Source: Panopea generosa
Lineage: Eukaryota; Mollusca; Bivalvia; Adapedonta; Hiatellidae
Length of the DNA stretch: 64,000 bases
Direction of reading: 5' to 3'
Assembly: GCA_029582155.1 (NCBI GenBank)
Contig: CM055901.1
Coordinates: 26,858,152 to 26,922,151, forward strand
Below are positions 48,350 through 59,544 of this stretch, one piece after another; position 1 is the first letter of the stretch; each line of letters starts with the position of its first letter. The notes beneath the pieces are model-generated. The model was not told where the DNA came from. It did no database searches and worked only from the letters and a program-made list of their open reading frames with translations. The position numbers and the translations under genes are program-made.

Positions 48350-50195
48350 ACAACTAGTATATGCACATAACTATGAGTATATATGCATAACTACGAGTAT
48401 ACATACACACATAACTATTAGTATACACACATAACTACTAATATACACACATAACTACCAGTACATATATATCACTACTCATATACACACATAGCAACTA
48501 GTATACATACATAACTACTGGTATAAACATCATTACTACTAGAAGACACCCATAACTACTAGTATACACACATAACTACCAATATACACACATAACTACT
48601 AGTAAACACACATAACTACAAGTATACACTCATGTCTACAAGTACAAACACATAACTACAACTGTACACACATGACTTCTAAAATATACACACATAACTA
48701 CTAGTATACACACATAAATATCAAAACACACACTTAACTACTAGTATACACACATAACTACAAGTACCTATATATCACTGCTAATATTTTCACATAGCAA
48801 CTAGTATACACATACGACTACCAATATACACACATAACTACTAGTACATATATATCACTACTGATATACACACACATAACTACTAGTATACACACATAAA
48901 TATCAAAACACACACTTAACTACTAGTATACACACATAACTACAAGTACCTATATATCACTGCTAATATTCTCACATAGCAACCAGTATACACATACGAC
49001 TACCAATATATACACATAACAACTAGTATACACACATAACAACTAGTATATACATATAACTCCTAGTATATACGCATAACTACAAGTACCTATATATCAC
49101 TGCTAATATTCTCACATAGCATATAGTATACACATACGACTACCAATATATACACATAACAACTAGTATACACACATAACTACTAGTATACACACATGGC
49201 TTCAAGAACAAACACATAACTACTAGTGTACACACATGAATACTAATATATACACACATTACTACTTGTATACACACAAAATATCAATACACACTCTCAA
49301 CTACTAGTATACAAACATATCTTCCAATATACACATATAACTACTAGTATACACACACACATAACGATAACAACCAATATACACACATACCTACTAGTAT
49401 ACACACTAAACTACTAGTATGCACAAATTACTACTAGTATACACACATGACTACTTACATATACACACATAACTACTAGTTTACACACATAACTACCAAT
49501 ATACACACATAACTACTCGTATACACACATAACTACTAGTATACACACATAACTACCAAATATACACAAATAACTTCTAGTATACACAAATAGCTACACG
49601 TATACACTCATGATTACTAGAATACACACATAACTCCTATTATATACCAATAACTACTTGTATAAACACATAGCTACCAATATACACACATAACTACTAG
49701 TATACACACATAACTACAAGTATACACTCATGACTACAAGTACAAACGCAAAGCTACTAGTATACACACATGACTACTAATATATACACACGTATACATA
49801 TACATTCTGGTATACACATGTAACTTCTTATATTCACATACAACTACTAGTGCACACACATATAACTTCTATTTTACACAATTCATATAAGTAACAGTTT
49901 ACACAAATACCTACTAGTATACATATATAACTACAAATATACACACATGACTTTTATTTCACACACATTATTACTAGTTTACACATATACTTTCTTGCAT
50001 ACACATATAATCTTTAATACTCGCATATTAATACTAGAAGTCACACATACGTAACTAGCATATGCGAATAATTGCTAGTATACACATTATAACTTCTAGT
50101 TTACACAAATAACTACTAGTACTTGAAAACACACATACCACTTTTTATGCAAACTCATGACCATTCACACATAAACACATAACTACTAGTATACA
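48350..50195 (+). repeat. 20-bp minisatellite with higher-order blocks
   Basis: The unit acacataactactagtatac is repeated about 85-90 times, with 1-3-base indels and microvariants. Larger blocks are duplicated inside it: the landmark tcaaaacacacacttaac starts at 48,721 and 48,903 (182 apart), and caagtacctatatatcac starts at 48,761, 48,943 and 49,083 (182, then 140 apart). Sequence becomes less regular beyond about 49,800. Confidence 0.95.
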
Positions 50196-50199
50196 CACA

Positions 50200-51380
50200 T
50201 TTATAACTATTTATAAACAAGTTATTTTAATTGTTTTATACTATGTTAATAAAATTTATAACAATTTGGAAGACATTGCTATTACATAAACTACGTATAC
50301 ATTTTTATAGTTAAAGATAAATGCTTAGTGTACATCAAGTGAATGTGTAACTTTTATACACGTTGTTTCATATATATATATATATATGAATGATTGACCA
50401 TAAAAAGCCCGTAAACGAACCTCGATTATAACAATTTAATCTATGGTTTGCAATAACTTTTATTTTCGTAGAAAACTTAGAGCTGCTGAACGGTATTTTT
50501 TCTATAATCACTGTTCCCTGTTGTAATATCCGTTTTTCGTAATTATGGTCTGATGACATTGCCGTGGTAACATTATTCTGTATTCTCGTGATGTAGACAC
50601 TACTAGCTTCAATAATTAGTTCTCTTCTTTTGTCGAGATAACGCATACAGACAGACGCTTGACTGGAGCCAAAGCCGTATATATATTGCCAATAGCAATC
50701 CGCTCCAACTGACAAAAAGACCAATGTACCTCATTTGATTTCGTAACGTCATTTTATTTGCAAATGATATGCATGGAAGTTAAAGTCAGTGTTGAGATAT
50801 ACGTATTGGATACAGTGGTGTCAATTTTCACAGGCTCTGACAACAATCAATCGAGATTAGTTGATACTTGCTAGCAATCTTCTTTTTAAGTTTGGATACG
50901 ATGTCAGTGTCAGATGGGAGTTAACATACAGATGTTTCATGACATACAAATCTTGACAAAATTGGATATATAAAATGATGTTCCACATAGTTTGAATTCG
51001 TAGTTGTATATATTTATATTTATATATTAAAGGATATTTAATAAGTAAAGATATGCGTCAGGTGGGTTCAATAATATTAACCGATAGATTCCTGATATTT
51101 ATATTTGTTGGTATATTGGTTTCCAGTATAGACACATGGATTGACACAACTACATGAGTTAAATAATTACATGTTTTACATATGTAAAGAAACTTAAGGA
51201 GTATATAGCTATGCATTAATAATTACTTTTTTAATATGCCATGTTACTGTTTGTTATATATATTTATATAGCAAAATCGTCAAACGCATGTGGATGTATT
51301 TTAACTCAAGAGATTTAAATGCATTTTTTTATAAAGCTGATATTGAAGCTATATGTTAATCATCAGCCTAATTTACTTTA
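50200..51380. other. Region upstream of the GPCR exon
   Basis: A 118-codon frame on the minus strand (50,368-50,724) follows an acceptor-like tract, ctttttgtcag, but has no recognisable domain and no good donor. A short (AT)n lies near 50,370-50,388. The stretch may contain the promoter or 5' UTR of the plus-strand receptor gene, but no core promoter element is convincing. Confidence 0.3.
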
Positions 51381-51492
51381 GGTTGTGATATTGTGTAATA
51401 TTTCAAACTACGTGATAAAATATGTGTCACTTAAAATAGCATACATATCGATTTATGAAAAAACATACAATATAGCAGACCGTGCTATCCAA

Positions 51493-51760
51493 ATGCAAAC
51501 TATGAATACATCTATGGTAGAAACGACTGTTGCAATTGACATGAGTAACTACACGCTCATTTTCAATGATATGATCCGCAAGAACTTGCCGTTGCATGAG
51601 TTCGTTTCATCTATAATATTAACGGTTCTCTACGTCCCGGTATTTGTGGTATCTCTCATTGGAAACGTTTTTGCAATGATAATTTTGTACAAGACGACAA
51701 CTGCAAAAACAAGAACCAAGAATGCCTTCATCATCAATCTGGTTCTTGCTGATCTGTCAG
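51493..51760 (+). CDS. First coding exon of a class A (rhodopsin-like) GPCR
   Basis: The exon encodes the extracellular N-terminus, the whole of TM1 and the beginning of TM2 of a plasma-membrane receptor. From the ATG at 51,493 (a second is at 51,502) the N-terminus has two N-glycosylation sequons, NTS and NYT. TM1 is about 28 hydrophobic residues ending SLIGNVFAMIILY, with the conserved GN (Asn1.50). A basic loop (TTTAKTRTKN) leads to NAFIINLVLADLS, holding the LxxxD hallmark of TM2 (Asp2.50). The exon stops at a consensus donor, CAG|GTAAGT, at 51,760/51,761, a phase 1 intron. The open frame upstream to 51,385 starts just after a possible acceptor (tttactttag at 51,372-51,381), so coding could begin earlier. 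The 'NLVLADL' style suggests a peptide-type receptor; the ligand cannot be named. No further exon (DRY, CWxP or NPxxY segments) was recognised downstream. Confidence 0.85.
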
Positions 51761-52119
51761 GTAAGTGATTGCATTCATTTTTGTTGTATATTTTTTTAAT
51801 ATACATAATTACCTTGGTAAATTAACCTAGGTATAGTTTTTCGCGATTCGACGCTTTGTACAATGGTTCCACATTTAAATCACGCGAGCTGTAAACATTA
51901 TTTTGTTCATTCACCTGCAACATTATGTTTTCGTATTTTACTCTATAAACGGTTATACTATAAAAATAGATTTTAAAAAAAATGATTTGTCCATATATAT
52001 TTGTACATATCCACCAGTCGTTCTTTGCTTCCTTTAATAGTATTTGCATAATTCAACTAGGAAATTGAAACAGTATTGTTTAAAAAACACAATATATACA
52101 TATATATATATCTTATATA
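51761..52119 (+). other. Start of the GPCR intron
   Basis: The sequence after the donor is AT-rich with stops in all frames. The Tigger-like terminus, SINE, RT relic and satellite that follow would then lie inside or beyond this intron. Confidence 0.4.
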
Positions 52120-52200
52120 CAGTAGATCTTCGATAGCTCGAACACGACGGGACTGGACAAAATGGTTCGAGTTAAGGGTTGCTCGAGTCAAGTTTTGTTC
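52120..52200. mobile_element. Single Tigger/pogo-like terminus
   Basis: After a TA (52,118-52,119) the sequence CAGTAGATCTTCGATAGCTC continues with GAACACGACGGGAC and 'ggttcgagtt', resembling pogo/Tigger termini such as that at 16,188. The opposite end was not found, so this is a fragment. Confidence 0.5.
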
Positions 52201-52479
52201 AACATCATACCATAAATGTACACGTAAATACATCGAATAGTAATTCATCCGGGATTTGAACTGTTTGTGGTGTTTCAGCCATCAGTTCAGCAAACCAAGT
52301 TCTAATGTAATGATTCTGATGTGTTGAGCGTCAAAGCTTTCTTTGAAATACATAATTCAATGGAACTTTTTAAATATATTTCGTTTCATAAACTGACTTA
52401 TTGTAAAATACAATTTAATTCAACTTCAAATTCGTATTTTAGATGCATACGTCAGCTCGGATCTGCATATAAATCAGCT

Positions 52480-53230
52480 TGGAGATTCAACTTTCTTTTA
52501 ATTACAGATTTCAACTCAGAGACTGGATTTGCAAATATATATACAATGTAGATTATCTTGGAGATTCAACACATTTCAGGTCATATATAGCATATCCAGT
52601 TTTACTAGTGGAGGCAGACCTCAGACTGGGTCAGACCGAGTAGAGCCACAGTCCTTCCGCAAGTTACTGGCAATTTTCTCACATAAAGTTTTTTGGAGCG
52701 AACGGGACTCGAACCTACGACCTAAGCGGTAAGAGGTAAGTGATCTAGAAACTGCACCTTAGACCACTCGGCCACGGAGGACCATGTGCAATAATTCAAA
52801 TAAACATAAAGATTGATATTTTTTTATTTTTTATATTGAACTGCTAGTATTTTTTTTAAATATATACATACAGGTCATCTTGGAGAATGAGGTTTTTAAG
52901 AAAATTGAATTTAACTTGATTTGGGGATTAAACTGTGTTTTAAATAAATTACATAACTTGGAGATAAACGTCTTAATGAGATAATTGAACTTGAATAATA
53001 ATATTTTTTAAATATATTTCAATTTCAAGGCAGAACTATTTATTTTGAAAATTACACATTTAGATCCGGTTGGAGATTTCTTTAAAATATAAACAATAAT
53101 ATAAACTAATGTAGTATTGTTATATGTTTACCTATGTAAATGATCGGGGAGGTTGAGCAAATGTCTTTGATATATAACATTTTTCTTGAAGATTGAACTT
53201 TCTTTAAAATATCTATATATCTTCTTGGAT
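52480..53230 (+). repeat. Degenerate repeat with the theme 'cttggagattcaac', split by a SINE
   Basis: The theme recurs near 52,488, 52,554, 52,877, 52,960, 53,070 and 53,188 with variable spacing of roughly 65-120 bases outside the SINE. Homology between units is weak. The SINE at 52,567-52,785 interrupts it. Confidence 0.4.
52567..52785 (-). mobile_element. SINE family 1, copy at 52.6 kb
   Basis: It is closely related to the 59-kb copy: shared blocks include catatccagttttact, gacctcagactg, gtccttccgcaagt, cacataaagtttt, gggactcgaacctacgacc and the tRNA-like head whose complement is ggtcctccgtggccgagtgg. Homology stops at cacatttcagg on the left, before the pyrimidine-rich end seen at 59 kb, so the element's 3' end is truncated or lost. 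Confidence 0.85.
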
Positions 53231-53639
53231 ACTGTACCATGAAACAGTATTATACAGTTAAACAGTCCAAACAAACAATTTTGAAAATAAAACATTATCC
53301 TGTCTTATGTAGTATGTTGTATCGATACAAAAAACAACGGTATGTAAATAGTTACCTCAACCAAATCACTTTCCATCTTTTCCGATTTGACCTGTATATT
53401 TATAAATGGACCTTATGTCATATATAAGATTATTTTATTGGACAGACATAGTATAAAGGGTGCAATATTTACTTACTGGTTAATGATAATTGACCATACA
53501 AAAGAGCAGGTACAACTATATATATGTGTTGCGATGGCAAAATTCTCTAAATGAAAAACGAAAAAGAATGGCAATTTAGCTAGAGCAAGAGCACAGGTGA
53601 GTGATGAATCTGACAACCCATCTTGCAAATTAGAATCTT

Positions 53640-54240
53640 ATAATCTTACCAGTAACAATACCAAAAGTGGTAAAAGAGAATGGAACAATTATTGAAGAAC
53701 AGACTGAAATTGTGGAAGACGTTAAGCAAGCTATGAAAACTTATACCCGTTACTCTGATCCAATAAATTGTAACTTGTTTTTTTTAGCCACGCACGTTTC
53801 TTAAAAGTATCGGCCAATTTCATCCCTCAATTGTGTCATGTGATATATTTGCCTTAGAAGATATAGCTGATAGGATAAAAACTGTATCAAATAAACTTAT
53901 TTATGGGGACCAGACAGGATTTATGTCAGAGTGTTATATTAAACAGAATACAAGACAATTATTTATATGATATTATACATTATGCTGAAGTCAACAATTT
54001 TCCTGGTCTTGTACTGTTTATATATTTGGAAAAAACTTTGATTACATATCCTAGTATTTAATGAATAAAGTTTCAAGTTTTTTTTAATTTTAGGGAATCC
54101 ATTGTTTTATGGATTGATTGTTTGTACCGAAATGCAATGCTTACACTAGCCAGAGAGGTAATCTGTCATTTTTCTTTTACAATCGGGCGAGGGTCTAGAG
54201 AAGCGTATCTAATTTCAGCACTTTTCAACGAAACAGTTTT
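53640..54240 (+). pseudogene. Reverse-transcriptase relic of a second LINE type
   Basis: Translated fragments in changing frames resemble the RT of L1-like LINEs. PVTIPKVVKENGTIIEEQTE followed by IVEDVKQAMKTYTRYSD is the pre-RT segment. GDQTGFMSECYIKQNTRQ matches the 'QTGF..GR.I..N.R' finger motif, followed by VNNFPGLVLFIYLEKT, a ruined motif A (normally 'DFEKAFD'). GIHCFMDWL and LSFFFYNRAR are the next segment. Stops and frameshifts are frequent. The protein differs clearly from the LINE copies at 23 and 61 kb. Confidence 0.65.
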
Positions 54241-54659
54241 CCCTGGGAACGGATTTTTATCTGAATCTCAAATTCATGTACGATTCTTATAATATAACCT
54301 TTGTAAAAATGCAGATATCTTTATTTGGCATGGACGAATGGCATATCTAAAATAACAGATATCACCGATACTTATTGATATAATATTATTTTTCTTTAAG
54401 TTCATAAAAGATAATCTAATACCAGTTGTTATTACGATCAAAGTAACATGCTTTTCTATAACATGTTTGAGAACAATACATATTATATTAAGATTATAAA
54501 AAGTCAGTCTAAGACGGTAACGACGGTCAGATATCCACTTCATTAGCTTGACATCAGGAATAAATGATGTCCACAAATAGTTCATTACGTCAATAATTAT
54601 CTAAATTGTTATGATGATAGCATTAAGTGACTCATTCATGTTAAATGTCAGTAAATGTC

Positions 54660-55185
54660 CGGTTCTATCACCAAAGAGTTCCGCATAACATAGTTTTCTT
54701 ATTTATCCCCGTTAGAGTACACATATGTCGACATCAGTAACTATCAAAACTAGTTGTAGGACAAGGCATGATACTCTTACGTTCCGCATGACATACTTTT
54801 TATATTTATTCCCGTTAAATCACAGAGATGTCGACATCAATTACTACCAAAACTGGTTGTAGGACAAGGCATGATTCTCTTACGTTCCGCATGACATACT
54901 TTTTATATTAATTCCCGTTAAAGCACACAGATGTCGACATCAGTAACCATCAAAACTGGTTGTAGGACAAGGCATGATTCTCTGACGTTCCGCATGACAT
55001 ACTTTTTATATTTATTCCCGTTAAAGCACAAAGATTTCGACATCAGTAACTATCAAAACTGGTTGTAGGACAAGGCATGATTCTCTTACGTTCCGCATGA
55101 CATACATTTTATACAGTATTCATTCCCGTTAAAGCACACAGATGTCGACATCAGTAACTATCAATACTGACGTTCCTAGCCAAAT
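54660..55185 (+). repeat. 103-bp satellite, five tandem copies
   Basis: The landmark gttccgcat starts at 54,678, 54,781, 54,884, 54,987 and 55,090, exactly 103 bases apart each time. Units also share gtcgacatcagtaactatca, aactggttgtaggacaaggc and ttattcccgttaaa. The first and last copies are the most diverged; the last carries a small insertion (atacagtattc). Confidence 0.95.
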
Positions 55186-55189
55186 AATC

Positions 55190-57790
55190 AATTACTGGCG
55201 TTACAATAAATGATTCAAAAAGTGATATTTTTTTTCAAAAAGGTTATATTACCAAAGTGAGTGAAATGTCGACATCATACCTTCATGAAGTCGACTTAAT
55301 GAATATTAGTAGGCTATCAGACTGGCGTAACTCTGCTGTACTAATATATTATATAGTTATATGGATGTTTTGTTCCAAAGATAGATTAAAGACGATTATG
55401 CGTTCAGAGAACTCTAGAACGGACTATTTAATACAATTATTTATTGAAATTGACAAATATCTGACCATTCTCGAAACGAGAAAACAAACAGTTTCCTTAT
55501 ATAACTCAAAATAAAACAGTTGATCCCCCGGCACTTGGCCATTTTTTTAACACAGACAATTCATTTTACAGTTATAACACAGGACACTTCTGATTGTTTT
55601 AGATTATTTTTAGTATTCTGAAATTGTATAAGAAACCTGTGAAATACGTTCTTTGTTGAGACATCTAAAAATAAATGAGGTATTGCAAAATGATATAATA
55701 TAATTCGAAAGATTCATGGCTCGTGTTTTATTGCAACATATGTACAAAACACATTAAATTGTCATTGGTGATCGTTTGAATTCAAGAACATGAAAAGAAA
55801 CGTCCATAATCAGTATTATACTTTATGTTGTTTACGTATGTATGTACCGTGTGAAGTTAAGAAAAACAGTACTTTGTTAATGATACGCACGCAGATGTGA
55901 TGAAACACTTTGAAACTGTACAAACAACTTGAACATTAATTGGTGAATAACATGAAACAAAAACCGATTTAGAGCATGATTCTCATTCCGTGCAATTTAC
56001 AGATCACAAAGATGTCGTGAATAATTTAAATCCAAAGAGATTTTTTTTCTTAATCGAAGCTCTTTACATTTTAATTAAAGTAAGCTCACATTTTCAAGTT
56101 AGCAATTCCCTTCCCTAAAATGTAGATTGTTGAATGAATGATATAGATTATTCATTTTCATAATATAAAAATAATTTCTTTTACGTTGAAAAATCAATTT
56201 CATTTCTTTGAGTGAGCGTTGAAATCGTTATGAACAGGACAAAACAGAAGAAAAAACAGCAACTTGTTTTCAGACTCGAACGTAAATATAATGTCATAAT
56301 AACTTCTCAAAATATCACGGTAATCACGTCACTAATAAGTACATCATTAGTACCGTTATATTTCATCACCATCTAATATAAATTAAATGTTCAATTATGT
56401 TTTAAATATAAAGGTCAAAATAATATAAGAAATACTTTTCAATTCTCCAAGTATTTCAAGAAGAAGAAGAGGATTAACACGTTAATTAAACATTACACTG
56501 ATACTTATTCTGTTATTGCCAAATATGTATTTAAATTTCGCATTAAACATTAAAGAATGAATTTCTCATAATCAGAGAATGTTTAATATACTGAGCAAAT
56601 CCGATTGAAATAATGTTGTCATTTGATTTAAGCAATTCAATAAGCTTATAGATCTACATGGAAGGATTTTGTTAAAAATATTTTATATATACTAGTATCA
56701 TCCTTATATCACTGTAGCAAGATCAGATAGAAATGAACTGGTAAGTATCTTCCACCTCTGTGGAGTTACACTATAAGCAATATGTCTTGTATTTTGGAAA
56801 ATGATTTTTGTATAACGTTATGGAGAATCGCCTTTCTGCATTCATTGATGTTGTATCAGGTGACCTTTCAATATAAAAGTGTAACATAAAACAGTCGTTC
56901 TCCGAAAAAATCATAGTTAAACGTATTTTTGCAAAATCTGTTATTCGCAAGCCGACTAATATGCTATATGACACATGTTTCTTTAAATAAGTATATACGA
57001 TGTATGTCCTTAAAGTAATATGACGCATTTAAAATATGTCTTTACGTGTTTAAATCCAAACAAAACTTGGCATGAATACTTTTTAATATTTAAACTATAA
57101 GCATGCGAAATTTCAATATCATACACCACCATTTAACATTAATTTTGACAAGTCAAAACGTATAAGTAACAAAGTACGGGGGAGTTTGACGTCATTTGTG
57201 CGACATCAAGTTGACATTCAAATGAAAGTCATTCTTTTTTTTTTCTTATTTACCTGGTATTTTACTTATGTTTTAATCTGTATCTTTGTACGGAATTAAC
57301 AGCTTTGATATATCGATGTCTGGCAAACACTTTTATTAAAGGTGGTCATAAGCGCTTAGTCACTCACTAAAATTAACTTGGTGTAAAAAGATTTGAGCCC
57401 TAAAAAGTTAACAAATATCCTCTTACCCAATATATCATGCCAGTACACTCACTAACCCCGTATTTGTCATGCGGATATTTGTTTAAAATTAGATAGTGAA
57501 AAGGGATTTCCTACTAGCTTGGCCTACGCGTCTAGAATAGTCTCAAAAAGATGTCCTTCTTGATATCAAAATAATTTATATAACGATTCAGAATGTTCAA
57601 AAGTGGAAAAAAGTACCACATTATTCAATAAAATGCACACATATAGCCATGTCATCGACTGATAAATTTGATATTCAATTACGACTTTCATCATTTTTAC
57701 ACATGTTTGGTCCATTCCAGTTGTTTCAGATCATTTGTGCTTCAATAACTTGTTTTCTGTAGGTAGAACGTACCCAGCTCTCCCGATTGG
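55190..57790. other. Anonymous AT-rich DNA
   Basis: The 85-codon frames at 55,257-55,514 (+) and 56,771-57,028 (-) have no recognised motif or splice context. A partial satellite-like string (gtcgacatcatacc) lies near 55,268. Nothing else is supported. Confidence 0.35.
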
Positions 57791-57799
57791 GTCCGTTCA

Positions 57800-57872
57800 A
57801 CAGCAAGTGTTACGAGCACGCTTATTGGTCAGTTGCTTCAGGGAAAATTTTACTGACGTCATTATTTAGTAA
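57800..57872 (-). repeat. Dispersed repeat containing CTGAAGCAACTG, copy 2
   Basis: The complement aligns with 10,600-10,662: GACGT, CTGAAGCAACTGACCAATAA and GCGTGCTCGTA occur in the same order. The copies lie in opposite orientation 47 kb apart. Confidence 0.5.
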
Positions 57873-57879
57873 GCTTTCA

Positions 57880-59037
57880 ATTGCTATGAATTTTGGGACA
57901 GACATATAATTCTCTGCTTTTTCCAATGGTGGTTAAAAGACCTGATTCGGGGGATATCAGGTTCTGGGATAGACTAATAAGTTGTTGGACACATACATCT
58001 TGCAACTATAAGTCGTAGTAAACAGTAGACAATTGGGTTTAAACCTATCTTATTCATTATCTGAAGAGTAGTGGATAGAGTGTTGGCTCTTGTAAGATGC
58101 TACGGGTCCGATCTCAAGCAACACCCGATGCATCAAAAGATTGAAACATGACCAGTTTGGGTCAGACGATTTATTTTAGAAAAACAATTAATACACAACA
58201 ATGCACAGTGATGGCACATTGAATGATGTGTTTTTAATTCAAAACATAGAACAAAATGAGTTCAATTTTAACAACATTTTGTGCAACACAGAATGAATTA
58301 TGCTAAAAACCAAAACAGAGCAGACACAAAGTTGGATAGGTAAACCACCAACTGAAAATATATTACCAATATAGGTGAAATAAAGTGTTTTTCACTTTAA
58401 AAAAAAACAAACAAGACAAGTAAACAGCAAAGTATGTGAAAAAAACTTACACTTAAGCATACCGTATAAAAGTGTTTGCTTCACAATGCAATCATGAACA
58501 GTTTAAGTTACAAAAGAAATAAAAAGAAAGTAAGTAATTAGACGGTGACTGAATTTGACAAGGTCAGGCTTCCTTGAAGCCCTAATTTAACCTATCATGA
58601 AAAATTAATTTAAAAACTGAATAAGGCAATTAAAAATAATGTAAATTGTTTTGGCAGATTATGTAGAAACTAATGTCAATCTGGATATGATGAGGAGGTG
58701 AGAATGGGGTGGTAAAGTAAACAATTCCGAAAAATCTTGCAATACAAACCTCCCCAAACCGCAACTTTATTTGTTGATGTACACAAAGAGAATGAAGAAC
58801 AAAGGTCGGGTTCCAGATTTACACGCGTGAATAATCAACGATGAAATAGCACTTATCTTATCAGGAATCTGATTGACTCAATAGTTGGTATCACGCCAGT
58901 GTATACTTAGTCATTTGTTTACCTCGAGGTCGTTATAGATTAACTTGAATATATATGTTCATATGTTGTTCACGTGAATCTGCCGTATATCTTAACAACA
59001 CATTTTCCTTAAAGATACATTCTCAACAAATAATTGT
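57880..59037. other. Anonymous DNA
   Basis: A weak tRNA-like string (agtggatagagtgttggctc ... gggtccgatctc) lies at about 58,068-58,120 and may be an old SINE head. Several A-rich runs follow. No gene is seen. Confidence 0.3.
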
Positions 59038-59041
59038 TTAA

Positions 59042-59537
59042 TCCTTCATATAGACACCTTTGGACACCTCTAATACAGACACCTATATATTTTTTTTTTT
59101 TTTTTTTTTTGGAATGGGGTTTAACACCATTTTCAACACATTTCAGGTTATATATGGCATATCCAGTTTTACTGGTGGAGGAAGACCTCAGACTGAGTCA
59201 GACTGAGTAGAACCACCGTCCTTCCGCAAGTAACTGGAAACTTTCTTACATAAAGTTTTTGGAGCGAGCGGGACTCGAACCTACGACCATAGCGGTGAGA
59301 GGTAAGTGATCTTGAGACAGCGCCTTAGACCACTCGACCACGGAGGACCCACGCACAGACACCTATAGAAGGGCCTTTGTATTATTCGATGAATTATTTT
59401 TATATTAGCTGACAGAGTGAAAAACAGTGCAGGAATTGTTTAGATTGCTCGTTACGAGCAATCTAATCTCTTCCTACAGTGTTTTCAAAGGCCTTCTGTG
59501 ATTGGTGCGGGAAAACACGTATCTATGGAGTAAGGGG
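59042..59537. mobile_element. piggyBac-like MITE, copy B (inverted), split by a SINE
   Basis: TTAA flanks both ends (59,038-59,041 and 59,538-59,541). The left end, tccttcatatagacacc, and the complement of the right end, CCCCTTACTCCATAGATACG, match the ends of copy A at 9,405-9,630 in inverse orientation, and the internal blocks (ggccttctgtgattggtgcg, acagtgcaggaa) agree. Removing the SINE and one target copy leaves about 216 bases, close to the 226 bases of copy A. Confidence 0.8.
59088..59354 (-). mobile_element. SINE family 1, complete copy with 13-bp target duplication
   Basis: The insertion is flanked by acagacacctata at 59,075-59,087 and 59,355-59,367. On the minus strand the head reads gggtcctccgtggtcgagtg (box A) and gtcgtaggttcgagtccc (box B), resembling a Leu- or Ser-type tRNA. 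The body contains the block shared by all copies (complement of cacatttcaggttatatatg), and the 3' end is gttaaaccccattcc followed by a poly(A) of about 20 (T-run at 59,090-59,111). Target duplication plus poly(A) indicate LINE-driven retroposition, fairly recent. Confidence 0.9.
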
Positions 59538-59544
59538 TTAAAAT

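Noticed and set aside
50368..50708. Minus-strand internal exon after ctttttgtcag
   Set aside because: The acceptor looks good, but there is no convincing donor, no recognised domain, and the frame runs into a simple AT repeat.
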